Shown here: one piece after another, positions 35,747 to 44,426 of the stretch | How the letters are laid out: every line of letters begins with the position of its first letter | Numbering within the stretch: position 1 is the stretch's first letter | NCBI RefSeq assembly: GCF_051859125.1 | Contig: NZ_JBHYGG010000280.1 | Coordinates: forward strand, 26,165 to 90,164 | Length of the DNA stretch: 64,000 bases | Source of the DNA: Gemmata sp051859125 | Lineage (GTDB): Bacteria > Planctomycetota > Planctomycetia > Gemmatales > Gemmataceae | Direction: 5' to 3' | The notes under the pieces: model-generated | The model's input: the letters and a program-made list of their open reading frames with translations, nothing else | Told to the model about the DNA's origin: nothing | Databases searched by the model: none | Translations under genes and position numbers: made by a program

Positions 35747-36139
35747 TTAGCCGATCTGCGGCGTGACGGCGAACAGCGCCCGGAAGTGCGACCGGTACAC
35801 CCAGATGAGGGCGGCACACAGGACCACGAGCGGCACGCCCGGCCCGGCCTGCCCGACCATGAAGACCTCGAAGAACAGGATGTTCAGCGCGATCGGCGAA
35901 AGGATCACCAGCCCGAGCGGCACGAGCCGGCCCGACAGCACCAGCAACCCGCCGGTGAGTTCGAGCACCTTCACGGCGGTGAGGTAACCCGACGTGTACA
36001 GCGCCCCGGTGAACACCGCGGCGGCGCTCCCCTCGGGCGGGGGCGGCGGGTTCGGGATGAAGTGCAGGAAGTAGTTGAGCGAGAACACGAGGAACGGCAG
36101 TGCGAGCAGCACGCGGGCGACCAGCGCGATCCAGAACAT
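35747..36139 (-). CDS. DoxX-family membrane protein
   Basis: 130 residues from the ATG at 36139. Four hydrophobic helices are visible: WIALVARVLLALPFLVFSLN, one containing AVKVLELTGGLLVLSG, one around LGLVILSPIALNILFFEVFM and one around VPLVVLCAALIWVY. This matches the four-helix DoxX/DoxD fold. The family is linked to thiosulfate:quinone oxidoreduction and redox stress in some bacteria, but many members are uncharacterised. It is divergent from the DUF1501 gene at 36232 and 10 bp upstream of the protease gene. Confidence 0.8.
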   Translation of the reverse strand: MFWIALVARVLLALPFLVFSLNYFLHFIPNPPPPPEGSAAAVFTGALYTSGYLTAVKVLELTGGLLVLSGRLVPLGLVILSPIALNILFFEVFMVGQAGPGVPLVVLCAALIWVYRSHFRALFAVTPQIG

Positions 36140-36231
36140 GGCGAACTCCGGCTCGGGTGACGTGGTGCCCGGGGATACCGGCGGCCGCTCGCGTTCTTGC
36201 ACCCGCTCCCGTGGAGGGGTACGCTGGCGGC

Positions 36232-37665
36232 ATGAGCACGCACTTCCCCTTCGCCCGTTCGCGCCGCGAGTTCCTCTTCCAATCGGGAGGCGGGCTGGGC
36301 GGCATCGCGTTGAACTGGCTCGCGGCCCGCGACGCCCGCGCGTCCGACGCGGCGCCCCCGGGCCGGAACCCGCTCGCCGCGAAGAAGCCGCACCACGCGC
36401 CGAAGGCGAAGCGGGTGATCTTCATGTTCATGGTCGGCGGCCCGAGCCAGATGGACCTGTTCGACCCGAAGCCGGCGCTCGTTAAGTGGGCCGGCAAGCC
36501 GCTCCCTGAAAATACTGGCCGCCCGAAGAGCCAGTTCACGAGCGGCGGCGAGGTGGTCCTGCCAAGCACGCGGAAGTTTCAGAAGCACGGGCAGAGCGGG
36601 CTCGAAATCTCCGACCTGCTCCCGCACCTCGCGACCTGCGCCGACGACCTGTGCCTGCTGCGGGCGTGCTGGAGCACGTCCACGATCCACGCGCCGGCGA
36701 TCTACGAGTTGCACAGCGGCCGCACGCTCATGGGGTTCCCGAGCCTCGGCTCCTGGGTCACCTACGGGCTCGGCAGCGAGAGCGAGAACCTCCCCGCGTA
36801 CTGCGTGATGCCGCAGCCCGAGGGCGTCCCCGAGGGCGGCGCGCCGTGCTGGTCGGCGGGGTTCCTCCCGGCGGTGTACCAGGGCACGCTCCTGCGGCGC
36901 GGGCCGAACCCGGTGCAGAACCTGAAGCCGCCGGGCGACGTCGGGGCCGACGAGAACCGCCGGTCGTTCGACCTCGTGAACAAACTCAACGCGCTGCACG
37001 CGCCGCCGGGCGACTCGGAACTCGACGCCCGCGCCGCGAGCTACGAGCTGGCGTTCCGCATGCAGCGGCACGCGCCCGAGGCCGTCGATCTCTCGAAGGA
37101 GACGGCCGCGACGCGCACCGCCTACGGGCTCGACGAGGCGCGGACCGCCGACTTCGGCACCCGGCTCCTGCTCGCGCGGCGGCTGCTGGAGCGCGGCGTG
37201 CGGTTCGTCACGGTGTACTCGGGCGGCGGCCCGCTCGTGACGCAGTGGGACGCGCACGACGACGTGAACGCGAACCACGAGAAGATGTGCGGGCACGTCG
37301 ACCAGCCGATCGCGGCGCTGCTCAAGGACTTGAAGCGCCGCGACATGCTCAAGGACACGCTGGTGGTGTGGTGCAGCGAGTTCGGCCGCACGCCGAACAG
37401 CCAGGGCGGCAAGGGCCGGGACCACAACCCGCTGGGGTACACGATGTGGCTGGCGGGCGGCGGGGCGAAGGGCGGCACGGCCGTGGGAAAGACCGACGAG
37501 TTCGGCCTGAAGGGGGTGGAGCACGTCGCCTCGGTGAACGACTTCCACGCGACGGTCCTGCACCTGCTCGGCCTGGACCACGAGCAGCTCACGGTCCGGC
37601 ACTCGGGCCGCGACGAGCGGCTCACCGACGTCGGCGGCCGCGTCATCGACGCCGCACTGGAGTGA
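36232..37665 (+). CDS. DUF1501 Tat-exported protein
   Basis: 477 residues. The N-terminus has a twin-arginine signal (SRREFLFQSGGGLGGIALNW). The body is the DUF1501 alkaline-phosphatase/sulfatase-like fold: FMFMVGGPSQMDLFDPKP, GHVDQPIAALLKDL, LVVWCSEFGRTPNSQGG and DHNPLGYTMWLAGGG. DUF1501 proteins are usually encoded with a DUF1549/DUF1553 cytochrome-like partner; here there is none, only DoxX in divergence. Enzymatic activity is unproven. The partner may be elsewhere in the genome. Confidence 0.88.
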   Translation: MSTHFPFARSRREFLFQSGGGLGGIALNWLAARDARASDAAPPGRNPLAAKKPHHAPKAKRVIFMFMVGGPSQMDLFDPKPALVKWAGKPLPENTGRPKSQFTSGGEVVLPSTRKFQKHGQSGLEISDLLPHLATCADDLCLLRACWSTSTIHAPAIYELHSGRTLMGFPSLGSWVTYGLGSESENLPAYCVMPQPEGVPEGGAPCWSAGFLPAVYQGTLLRRGPNPVQNLKPPGDVGADENRRSFDLVNKLNALHAPPGDSELDARAASYELAFRMQRHAPEAVDLSKETAATRTAYGLDEARTADFGTRLLLARRLLERGVRFVTVYSGGGPLVTQWDAHDDVNANHEKMCGHVDQPIAALLKDLKRRDMLKDTLVVWCSEFGRTPNSQGGKGRDHNPLGYTMWLAGGGAKGGTAVGKTDEFGLKGVEHVASVNDFHATVLHLLGLDHEQLTVRHSGRDERLTDVGGRVIDAALE

Positions 37666-37867
37666 CGCCGGGCGTGCGGACAACCTTCCCACTTGGAACT
37701 GAATCGCGGCGGCACTTCTCAAGATGCGCCAGCCGAGGCCGCCCGACGAGCCGCCCCCGCCCGGCAACGACAACTACTGACCCACGGCCGCGACTCGTTG
37801 GGGGAACCGGTACGTGCCGATCCCCGCCCCCACTCGTACCGAATCGCAGGGATTCGTTTCTTTGTTG

Positions 37868-37963
37868 GTGGGGCAGGCATTCGTGCCTGCCTCCAGACGC
37901 CTTCGGAGGCAGGCACGAATGCCTGCCCCACTAATAGCAACTGATCCACGCGAGCCGGTATCA
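37868..37963. repeat. Palindromic repeat element, copy 1 (27-bp arms plus conserved stop-codon flank)
   Basis: The arms at 37868-37894 and 37905-37931 are exact reverse complements (core GGGGCAGGCATTCGTGCC). The flank at about 37938-37963 is shared with copy 2 at 42191-42289, with one base difference across about 26. Read on the minus strand, that flank begins with the TGA that stops the YflT-like gene. Confidence 0.85.
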
Positions 37964-38389
37964 CGAGGGCCGGGTGGCCTCGACGACCGCACGGGTGTAG
38001 CCGCCGTGCCGCGCGATCACGACGGCGGGGTCACACGGGCCGCCCGCACCGGCGACCACGACGCACCGCCCGGCCGCCAGCGCGGCCTCGCAGAAGACGG
38101 CCTCCGCTTCCCCGAGACCGAGTCCCACCAGCGCGCCGGTCAGCCCCGCGGCACCCGCCCCGCCGACCGCGTTGAGCACCCCGGTGCCCGGTCCGGGACC
38201 GCTCGCCACCTTCCCCACGCCGGGCACGTCCGCGACCGCCCCGCCCTCGGGCCAGGGCTCCGCCGGGTTCGAGACGAGGACCACGACGCCGCCGGGATCG
38301 TGCCCCCGGCACAGGAGTTCGTTGGCCGCGCGGTCGGCGGCGGCCGCCGAGGCGAACGCCGCGGCGGAGTGGGTCGGCTTCGTTGGCAC
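37961..38389 (-). CDS. YflT/general-stress-protein-17M-like protein
   Basis: 142 residues from the GTG at 38389, which has GGGAG six bases upstream. It starts with SAAAFASAAAADRAANELLC, then VVVLVSNP, a glycine-rich helix pair (GGAGAAGLTGALVGLGLGEA) and VVVAGAG. This resembles the heat-induced stress protein YflT domain, in which a glycine-zipper helix is flanked by small alpha/beta repeats. The role in the family is poorly known; stress-linked expression is reported for relatives. The stop codon is the first triplet of palindromic repeat copy 1. It is divergent from the methyltransferase gene. Confidence 0.55.
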   Translation of the reverse strand: MPTKPTHSAAAFASAAAADRAANELLCRGHDPGGVVVLVSNPAEPWPEGGAVADVPGVGKVASGPGPGTGVLNAVGGAGAAGLTGALVGLGLGEAEAVFCEAALAAGRCVVVAGAGGPCDPAVVIARHGGYTRAVVEATRPS

Positions 38390-38537
38390 GGGCGTCTCCC
38401 GGTGGTCGGCGGGGCGACGCCGGTCCCGCTGCACACGCGGTGCCGGCACCGCCCGGCCGCCGGCGGGGCGCCACCGTCGCCCGCCCCACACGGGCGGCCA
38501 GACACGGGAGATTCCCGACAAGGCTCGCTCGGCCTCG

Positions 38538-38616
38538 TGATATAGACCCCCGCCGCCGGGACGGAAGACACGCGGCGGAGGTCGGGTAGCGTCTCGCCCG
38601 ACCCCGTGATATAGTC
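38538..38616 (+). promoter_or_regulatory. Duplicated GTGATATAG box with an inverted repeat between
   Basis: GTGATATAG occurs at 38538-38546 and again at 38607-38615, 69 bp apart, in the divergent spacer upstream of the methyltransferase. TG-A-TATAG fits an extended -10 element. Between them GTCGGG (38582-38587) faces CCCGAC (38598-38603), a possible operator. No convincing -35 was found. Confidence 0.35.
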
Positions 38617-38687
38617 CCGTCCCGCCGCGGACCGGGCCACCGGGTTCGGGCCGCCGCTACCCCACCAACGCTTGACCGGGAAGCCGA

Positions 38688-39455
38688 ATGCCGCCGACTG
38701 CTACAAGCTACTGGCCCGACGCGCGGTGCGCCCGGGCGTTCTGGGGGCAGCACGAGTTGCCCCCGTACCGCCAGTTGCTCGCCGACACCGTCGGGTGGGC
38801 CGACCCCGCGGGCGGCGAGCGGTGGCTCGACCTGGGCTGCGGGGGCGGGGCGATCTCCCGGGCCATCTGGGAGCGCACCGCGGGCACGGTCGCGGGGGTC
38901 GTCGGGGTGGATTGTGCGGCGGCGAACGCGCAGGCCTACGACCGGCTGAGGGCGACCCTCAGCCCCGCCCCGGGCGACCGGATCCGCTTCGCGTGCCACG
39001 ACTTCAGCGGCGGCCTCGGGGTCTTCGCCGCCCAGGAGTTCGACCACGCCGTGTCGGGCCTGTCGATCTCGTACGCCGAGTCGTTCGACGCCGGGGCCGG
39101 GGCGTGGACCACGGCCGCGTACGACCACCTGCTCCGCGAGGTGTTCCGCGTGCTGCGGCCGGGCGGGCGGTTCGTGTTCTCCGTGAACGTGCCGGAGCCC
39201 TCCTGGGGGCGCGTCGCGCGGTTCTCGCTGCTCGCCGCCCTGCGGTCCGACCACCCGCTCCGGTACCTGAAGCGGTCGTGGCGGATGCTCCGGTACGGGC
39301 GGTGGCTGAAGCGGGAGGCGCGGACCGGCCGGTTCCACTACCTGCCGGCCGAGCGGGTCACCGAGAAGCTGGGCGCGGCCGGGTTCACCCGGGTCGAGCA
39401 CTGCCTGAGTTACTGCGACCAGGCGTACATCTTCCGGGCCGTCCGGGCGGCGTAG
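38688..39455 (+). CDS. Class I SAM-dependent methyltransferase
   Basis: A 255-residue methyltransferase. SAM motif I is WLDLGCGGGAIS near residue 45. GVVGVDCAAANA provides the acidic residue that binds the ribose, and the post-motif is EVFRVLRPGGRFVFSVN. The C-terminal part (HYLPAERVTEKLGAAGF) is like UbiE/Methyltransf_11 enzymes. The substrate is unknown. The gene downstream starts 12 bp after the stop and encodes an acyltransferase-like protein, so a two-gene operon is likely. Expression may start from the GTGATATAG boxes about 70-150 bp upstream. Confidence 0.82.
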   Translation: MPPTATSYWPDARCARAFWGQHELPPYRQLLADTVGWADPAGGERWLDLGCGGGAISRAIWERTAGTVAGVVGVDCAAANAQAYDRLRATLSPAPGDRIRFACHDFSGGLGVFAAQEFDHAVSGLSISYAESFDAGAGAWTTAAYDHLLREVFRVLRPGGRFVFSVNVPEPSWGRVARFSLLAALRSDHPLRYLKRSWRMLRYGRWLKREARTGRFHYLPAERVTEKLGAAGFTRVEHCLSYCDQAYIFRAVRAA

Positions 39456-39466
39456 GGGGAGCGACG

Positions 39467-40225
39467 ATGCGCGGCCGGTCCGTCGGTCTGTCGGCACCGC
39501 GGCGGTTCATGGTGGACCTGCTGCACTTCGCGTCGCAGGTCCCGGGGGTGCCGGTCCAGCGCGAGATGCGCCTGGGGGAGGTACGCGCCGCGCGGGCCGC
39601 GGCGGCCCCCCGGCCCGGGTGGCCGGCCCTGTTCCTGAAGGCGTTCGGGCGGGTCGCCGCGGAGATGCCGGAGCTGCGGCGGGCGTTCGTCCGCCTCCCG
39701 TGGTGCCACCTCTACGAGTACCCGTCGAGCGTGGCGACCGTGGCCGTGGAGCGCGAGTACGCCGGCGAGCGGGCGGTGTTCTTCGGCCGCGTACGCGACC
39801 CGGGGGAGACGGCCCTCGTTGAGGTCGACGCGCAGGTGCGGGCCCTGGCCCTGGCCCCGGTCGAATCCGTCAAGTCGTTCCGCAAGATGCTCCGGTTCGC
39901 GCGGCTGCCCCGGGTCGTGCGGCGGACCCTGATGTGGCTCGGGCTGAACCTGCCCCGGTCCCGGGCGCACCAGTTCGGCACGTTCGGCCTGAGCGTGTAC
40001 TCCTCGCTCGGGGCCGAGTCCCTGCACCCCCTGTCCCCGCTGACGGTGACCCTCACCTACGGGGTCGTCGAGCAGGACGGGTCCGTGGTGGTGCGGCTCG
40101 TGTACGACCACCGAGTGCTCGACGGGGCGACGGTGGCCCGGGCGCTGGCGCGGCTGGAAGCGGAACTCAACGGCGCGCTGTGCGACGAACTGCGGGCGAT
40201 GGCCCCCGCGAAGCGGGCCGCCTGA
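39467..40225 (+). CDS. 2-oxoacid dehydrogenase E2-type acyltransferase catalytic domain, stand-alone
   Basis: 252 residues from the ATG at 39467. The C-terminal half has VRLVYDHRVLDGATVA, the His-x3-Asp-Gly active-site motif of dihydrolipoamide acyltransferases and chloramphenicol acetyltransferases. There is no lipoyl domain or E1/E3-binding domain, so it is not a normal dehydrogenase E2. The N-terminus (RRFMVDLLHFASQVPGVPVQ) resembles the entry to the catalytic core. With a methyltransferase just upstream, it may modify a lipid, polyketide-like or small-molecule product; this is inference. Confidence 0.7.
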   Translation: MRGRSVGLSAPRRFMVDLLHFASQVPGVPVQREMRLGEVRAARAAAAPRPGWPALFLKAFGRVAAEMPELRRAFVRLPWCHLYEYPSSVATVAVEREYAGERAVFFGRVRDPGETALVEVDAQVRALALAPVESVKSFRKMLRFARLPRVVRRTLMWLGLNLPRSRAHQFGTFGLSVYSSLGAESLHPLSPLTVTLTYGVVEQDGSVVVRLVYDHRVLDGATVARALARLEAELNGALCDELRAMAPAKRAA

Positions 40226-40258
40226 CCCGCGGCGGGCGTCGCTCGGGCACCTCTCATT

Positions 40259-40294
40259 GGTTCCGGCCGATCCCCCCACCCCACCTCCGGAACC
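40259..40294 (+). terminator. Candidate hairpin after the acyltransferase gene
   Basis: GGTTCCGG at 40259-40266 pairs with CCGGAACC at 40287-40294 across a 20-base C-rich loop, 33 bp after the stop. There is no T-run, so it may be a weak terminator only. I see nothing convincing between 40295 and 40584. Confidence 0.35.
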
Positions 40295-40584
40295 ATATTA
40301 CATGTCCGGAAGAATCTATATCAGAATGGCTCTTCGCTTGAACCGGACCTGTAACCGCTGACGGGTTGTGTCTTTCCGAGCACCAGGTCGGCGACCCAGC
40401 ACCCGCCGGGGTGCGGCGCCGGCGGTAGCGTGCGTCGAGCCGCGCTTCGCGGCGAGCCGCACCGGGGTCAAACACGGGTTCCGTACCACACCCCGCGAGT
40501 GCCTCACGGTGCGGCTCGGCCGCGGCCCACGCGGCGAGTAGGGCGTCCGCCTTCTCCATCGACCGGCGGTACGTCTCCTGCCAG

Positions 40585-40871
40585 GTGTCGGCCTTTGTGG
40601 AGCAGGGCGCCGTCGCTGCGGCCTTCGCCGCCCTCGCGGGGGTCGCCGGGTGGGCACTCTGGTCCCCGGGGCCCCGGCCCGACGCCTGCGCGGGGCTCCG
40701 GGCGGAACTCGGCACCCTGCCGGTCACGCGTGGCGGCCGCGGCCGCCACGCGCGGCTCACGACGGACCCCGACGCGCCGCGGTGGGTGCAGGTCGACCTC
40801 GGGGCGGTGCGTGTCGCCGACGAGATCGTCCTCTTCCCCGCCGAGCCGGCCGACCCGCTCGCCGCCCCTTA
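40585..40871 (+). pseudogene. Fragment of a discoidin-like (galactose-binding-like) domain protein
   Basis: The piece at about 40765-40850 reads PRWVQVDLGAVRVADEIVLF then PAEPADP, a pattern found in jelly-roll domains of large planctomycete proteins. The upstream part has a hydrophobic, signal-like start (AAFAALAGVAGWALW). The homology is cut at about 40870, exactly where the stop codon of the convergent hydrolase gene lies. It is therefore probably a truncated leftover from a rearrangement. Confidence 0.35.
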
Positions 40872-42092
40872 CTTTGCGGCCCCAGAAACGATCACCAGCG
40901 CGGGGTTGGAGACGCTCACGGAACCGTCGTCGAGTTGGTACTCGATGTGGAGGGCGTGAAGGCCGGGCGGTACCTTCTCCCACCTCCACTCGGTCTTGTC
41001 CGGCGCCACCGTGGCGAGCTTCACGTCGCCGTCGTAGTAGTCCAGACTTTTCACCTTTGTGCCGGGCTTGACCTCGGCCGAGACCACGAGCGGCGCGTTC
41101 GCCGGGACGACGATCGACCGCTTCGCTTTCGCGGTGAACGGCGGCAGTTGAACGTCGCCGGTCGCGGTCTTGACCGCCAGTTGCACCGGCGGGTTCTGCC
41201 GCACAAAGCTCCGCCACGTGTAGGCGAGCGACTTCGACGGGAGCCAGACGGCGGCGTCCTTGTCCCCCTTGTATTCCCCGTAGGGGGCGATCCCCGCGAG
41301 GGGGGCGTTCCACTTGGTGCGGTCGCCGAGCCACCCCGCCTCGATCTGGAGCGGGGCGAGCTTGACCGCTTCGGCGTACGGCGCGGCCGCCTTCGGCAGC
41401 CGCGCCTCGACGACGGCCGCCATGTACGGCAGGAGCAGCGCGGTGGCGTTGCCGTAGTCGTGGCCGCAGTCCCATTGCAACGCGAGCGTCCACGGGGCGG
41501 CCTTCGCACGGGCCGGGTCGTAGTTCTTGGGGATGGCGTCGAGCATCTTGAAGCCGTCCGGCTTCGCGCCGATCACGATCAGCCCGCCCGCGGAGAGGTC
41601 CTTGTTCGGCTCGGGCACCCAGCAGCAGACGTCGCCGAACCCGATGGAGCGGCCGGGGTTCTCCTGGGCGATGGTGGCCGAGAAGCCGCCCCCCTTCGAG
41701 AACCCGGCGAGGAAGTACGGCGCGTGGGCGAGTTCCGGGTGGCCGGTGTCGGCGGCGAACTTCTCCAGGGCCGCGGCGATCGTCTTCGCCAGCGCGGCCG
41801 GTCGGTTGTTGCGGCCGCCGACGTTCTCCATCAGCAGTCCGAGTTGGGCGCCGCCGAGGCCCCGCGCCGCCTCGCCCCACGTGCTGCCGGGGCCGGCGTT
41901 CTTGTCGGCCGGGTTGACGAGCACGAACCGCACCCCGGCCGTGTCGGCCGGGAGGAAGAAGGTGATGTCCGTCTTGTCGATGTTCGCCGTGAGGACGACG
42001 TCCTTGCCGGCGTTCGCCGGGGGCGGCGCGGCCGCGGCGGAGCTACACGCCCCGGTCGCCAGGGCGAGAAGCCCGATCCAAAGTTTCATCAC
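40869..42092 (-). CDS. Exported alpha/beta-hydrolase-like lipoprotein
   Basis: 407 residues with a lipoprotein-type signal (LLALATGACSS, Cys near 16). The nucleophile elbow is YFLAGFSKGGGFSATIA (G-x-S-x-G). VCCWVPEP and WDCGHDYGNATALLLPYM follow, the latter offering a candidate catalytic His. The C-terminal ~100 residues are an all-beta domain (KSLDYYDGDVKLA, YQLDDGS) that could be an Ig-like binding module. It probably cleaves an ester or polysaccharide side group outside the inner membrane. The next gene on the same strand, separated by palindrome copy 2, is heparinase-like, so a joint role in polysaccharide use is possible. Confidence 0.65.
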   Translation of the reverse strand: MMKLWIGLLALATGACSSAAAAPPPANAGKDVVLTANIDKTDITFFLPADTAGVRFVLVNPADKNAGPGSTWGEAARGLGGAQLGLLMENVGGRNNRPAALAKTIAAALEKFAADTGHPELAHAPYFLAGFSKGGGFSATIAQENPGRSIGFGDVCCWVPEPNKDLSAGGLIVIGAKPDGFKMLDAIPKNYDPARAKAAPWTLALQWDCGHDYGNATALLLPYMAAVVEARLPKAAAPYAEAVKLAPLQIEAGWLGDRTKWNAPLAGIAPYGEYKGDKDAAVWLPSKSLAYTWRSFVRQNPPVQLAVKTATGDVQLPPFTAKAKRSIVVPANAPLVVSAEVKPGTKVKSLDYYDGDVKLATVAPDKTEWRWEKVPPGLHALHIEYQLDDGSVSVSNPALVIVSGAAK

Positions 42093-42190
42093 ATGCTCCG
42101 GGTCACGGAAATATGGGTGTCACGCAAGCAATTCCCCGGTAACGCCCATTCGGTCGCTCTGCTTGATGTCGGCAGGAGTTAAACAGCTGG

Positions 42191-42289
42191 TTGGTGGGGC
42201 AGGCATTCGTGCCTGCCTCCAACCGCTTCCGGAGGCAGGCACGAATGCCTGCCCCACCAACGGCAACTGATCCACGCGATCCGGTATCA
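42191..42289. repeat. Palindromic repeat element, copy 2 (30-bp arms plus conserved stop-codon flank)
   Basis: 42191-42220 is the exact reverse complement of 42231-42260, with a ten-base loop. The flank at about 42264-42289 matches copy 1 at 37938-37963 almost base for base. On the minus strand it begins with the TGA that ends the heparinase-like gene. Copies 1 and 2 are in the same orientation. Confidence 0.85.
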
Positions 42290-44080
42290 TTGCTTCAGTT
42301 TGGGCGGCCCGGCCATCTTCCCGAAGGCGATCTTGCCGCCGTCGAAGTCGATGGTCTGCCCGCCGATCGTCACCCTGGTGCCGTCGAGCTTCGGCTCGGG
42401 GTGGGCCCCGCTGGACAGCGACAGGATGGCGTAGGGCGTCTTCCCCGCCGTGCCGGTGAACACCTTGGCCTTCGGTCCCGAGGTACCGGCGAGCTTGCCG
42501 TCCGCGGCCGGCCCCGCCACCACCACGAGCGCGTCGGCCCCGGACGCCTTGCTGTAGTCGACGCCGACCGCGGTGTCCTCGCCGCGGCACACGCCCGAGC
42601 CGTCCTCGGCGGGGGTGCAGGTGGTCTTCATCCCCTCCCGGCCGGCGAGCGTGCAGAAGCTCAGCCGCATTCTCAGGCCCCGGACCATGACCCGGTTCTG
42701 CGTCTTCTCCGCCGCCAGCGTGCGCGAGCCGAACAGCACGCCCACCGCGATGTCGTCCGCGTCCTTCCACTGGTTGCGGAACACGTAGTGCCCCATCGTC
42801 GCGTCCTGCGCGACCCTCGGCACCAGTTCCGCAGGGTTGCGGGGCTCGACGCCGATGGGCCAGTTGACGAGTGCGAACAGCCCGCGGTGCGGGTAGCTGA
42901 ACACGTCGAACGACTTCTCCCCCGGTTGCAGGTGCGTCGGGTAGGTCGCCGCCTCGGTCGGCTCGACGAGGTTCTTGTACGTCCACAGCATGGCGGGCTT
43001 GCGCTCGCTCCGGATCGCGCCGAACCCCTGGCAGAAGTAGGCCGAGTGGCTGCCGCCCGCTTGCAGGAGGAAGTCGCTCCCGTACCCGGTGTTGAGGGTC
43101 ACGCCGGTCCACGCCGGGTTCAGGTAGAACGGGCCGTCGCCGGCGTTGACCGTTTCCATCACGAACCGGAGGCTGAGCCACTCGCCGGTGGGGTGGGGCG
43201 TGACCCAGTCGCGGCCGGCGCAGACGCGCTGGGCCTGGAGCCACGGGACGAACGTCCACGTGCTGGCGATGGTCCCCGGCCCGGCGTGCTCGCCGAAGTA
43301 CCCGCTCTCGCCGAAGTCCTGCGTCAGCACCTTGCGGGCGTTCCTGTCGATCCCCTCCTGGTACTTCGCGAGTTGCTTGTCGTCGGCGCCGGGGTCGCCC
43401 TTGATCGCCAGCACGGTGAGGCCCGCGCCCCCGACCTGCAGGGCGAAGTGGTTGGAAATCTTGTTGGGGTTGTCGGGCGAAAGGGAGAGGCGCTCGAGCG
43501 AGGCGTTGCCGCCGCGCTTCTTGCACTTCTGGTTCCAGGTCTGGATCCACTTCACGATCTTCAGGCGGTACGCCTCGTCCCACCCGCCGTAGCAGAGGTC
43601 GTAGGCGAGGGCGATGGCGTACAAGGACGGCCCGGCCCGCATCGGCTCGTCGGGCGGGTTGACGCCGTACCGCTTGTCGCGGTCGGTCTTGCCGGCGAGT
43701 GCCAGGTCGACCGAGGCGCGGCCGAGGTCGGCGTACTTCTTCTCGCCGGTGAGGGTGTACAGGAACCCGAAGGCGGCCCCGTCCCAGAGGGTGTAGGCGT
43801 CGTCGTCCCGGACCCTCTCGGCGCCGCCGAGCAGCGCCTTCGTCCGCGCGACGATCGCCTTGCCCTCGGGGGTTTCCGCACGCTTCCGCAGCGCGGGGAC
43901 GTCCGCCGCGCGGAAGAAGAGGCGGGGGTGCTCGCCCGGCTTCGGCTCGGTGAACTCGGTGAGGCGGCCGGGCAGAGCGTCCCTTGCACCATCCGCCGCC
44001 CAGCTCCGGGAAACGAGCCGGGGGTGGAGTGCCGCGACGAGCGGCAGAGTGAGGAGTGCGATTCGCACGGCGTGTGACAT
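42287..44080 (-). CDS. Exported heparinase II/III-like or alginate-lyase-like protein
   Basis: 597 residues from the ATG at 44080, which is followed by a signal peptide (AVRIALLTLPLVAALHP). The frame extends 47 codons further upstream without a better start. HPRLFFRAADVPALRKRA is the typical opening of (alpha/alpha)6-barrel polysaccharide lyases of the heparinase II/III group. The helical barrel covers about 60-330, with DLCYGGWDEAYRLKIVKWIQ and NNxx/NHFALQVGG-type segments. A beta-sheet domain makes up the rest. It probably acts on an acidic polysaccharide in the periplasm or outside. Its TGA stop is the first triplet of palindrome copy 2. Confidence 0.6.
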   Translation of the reverse strand: MSHAVRIALLTLPLVAALHPRLVSRSWAADGARDALPGRLTEFTEPKPGEHPRLFFRAADVPALRKRAETPEGKAIVARTKALLGGAERVRDDDAYTLWDGAAFGFLYTLTGEKKYADLGRASVDLALAGKTDRDKRYGVNPPDEPMRAGPSLYAIALAYDLCYGGWDEAYRLKIVKWIQTWNQKCKKRGGNASLERLSLSPDNPNKISNHFALQVGGAGLTVLAIKGDPGADDKQLAKYQEGIDRNARKVLTQDFGESGYFGEHAGPGTIASTWTFVPWLQAQRVCAGRDWVTPHPTGEWLSLRFVMETVNAGDGPFYLNPAWTGVTLNTGYGSDFLLQAGGSHSAYFCQGFGAIRSERKPAMLWTYKNLVEPTEAATYPTHLQPGEKSFDVFSYPHRGLFALVNWPIGVEPRNPAELVPRVAQDATMGHYVFRNQWKDADDIAVGVLFGSRTLAAEKTQNRVMVRGLRMRLSFCTLAGREGMKTTCTPAEDGSGVCRGEDTAVGVDYSKASGADALVVVAGPAADGKLAGTSGPKAKVFTGTAGKTPYAILSLSSGAHPEPKLDGTRVTIGGQTIDFDGGKIAFGKMAGPPKLKQ

Positions 44081-44426
44081 TCGGAACGGCTCGGACTGGG
44101 GGAGCGGGTCGGAGAGAGGGCGGCGATCAGGAGTGAATTCCCGATCAATGTAGTGAGTGCAGTAAGCTATGTTCCATAGATCACCAATGTCAAGACCAAA
44201 ATGCGATTGGTTGTGCGACAAATGCGGGCGCTCACGCGGTGTCGATCGACCACTTGCCTTGGAGATCGCATACCGTGTGACGAGGCGCGAGTGGGTCGTG
44301 GTCCCACATCTCTACTCGTGCTGTCGCCGCCGACCGGTTCCAATCCGGGACATCCGTCCGAGCGGCGACCTCGGCCGGCCCCGGAACCATCTGCGGCTCG
44401 TGTGGACAGCATTTCCGAACAGGACC

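Noticed and set aside
37840..37931. Short peptides reading VGQAFVPAS and RQARMPAP in several frames as possible small proteins
   Set aside because: They are translations of the palindromic repeat arms and recur at both copies; no start signals or conservation as protein.
40254..40760. Minus-strand frame of 168 codons between the acyltransferase and hydrolase genes
   Set aside because: No recognisable domain and no ribosome-binding site; it overlaps the hairpin and the opposite-strand fragment that has better evidence.
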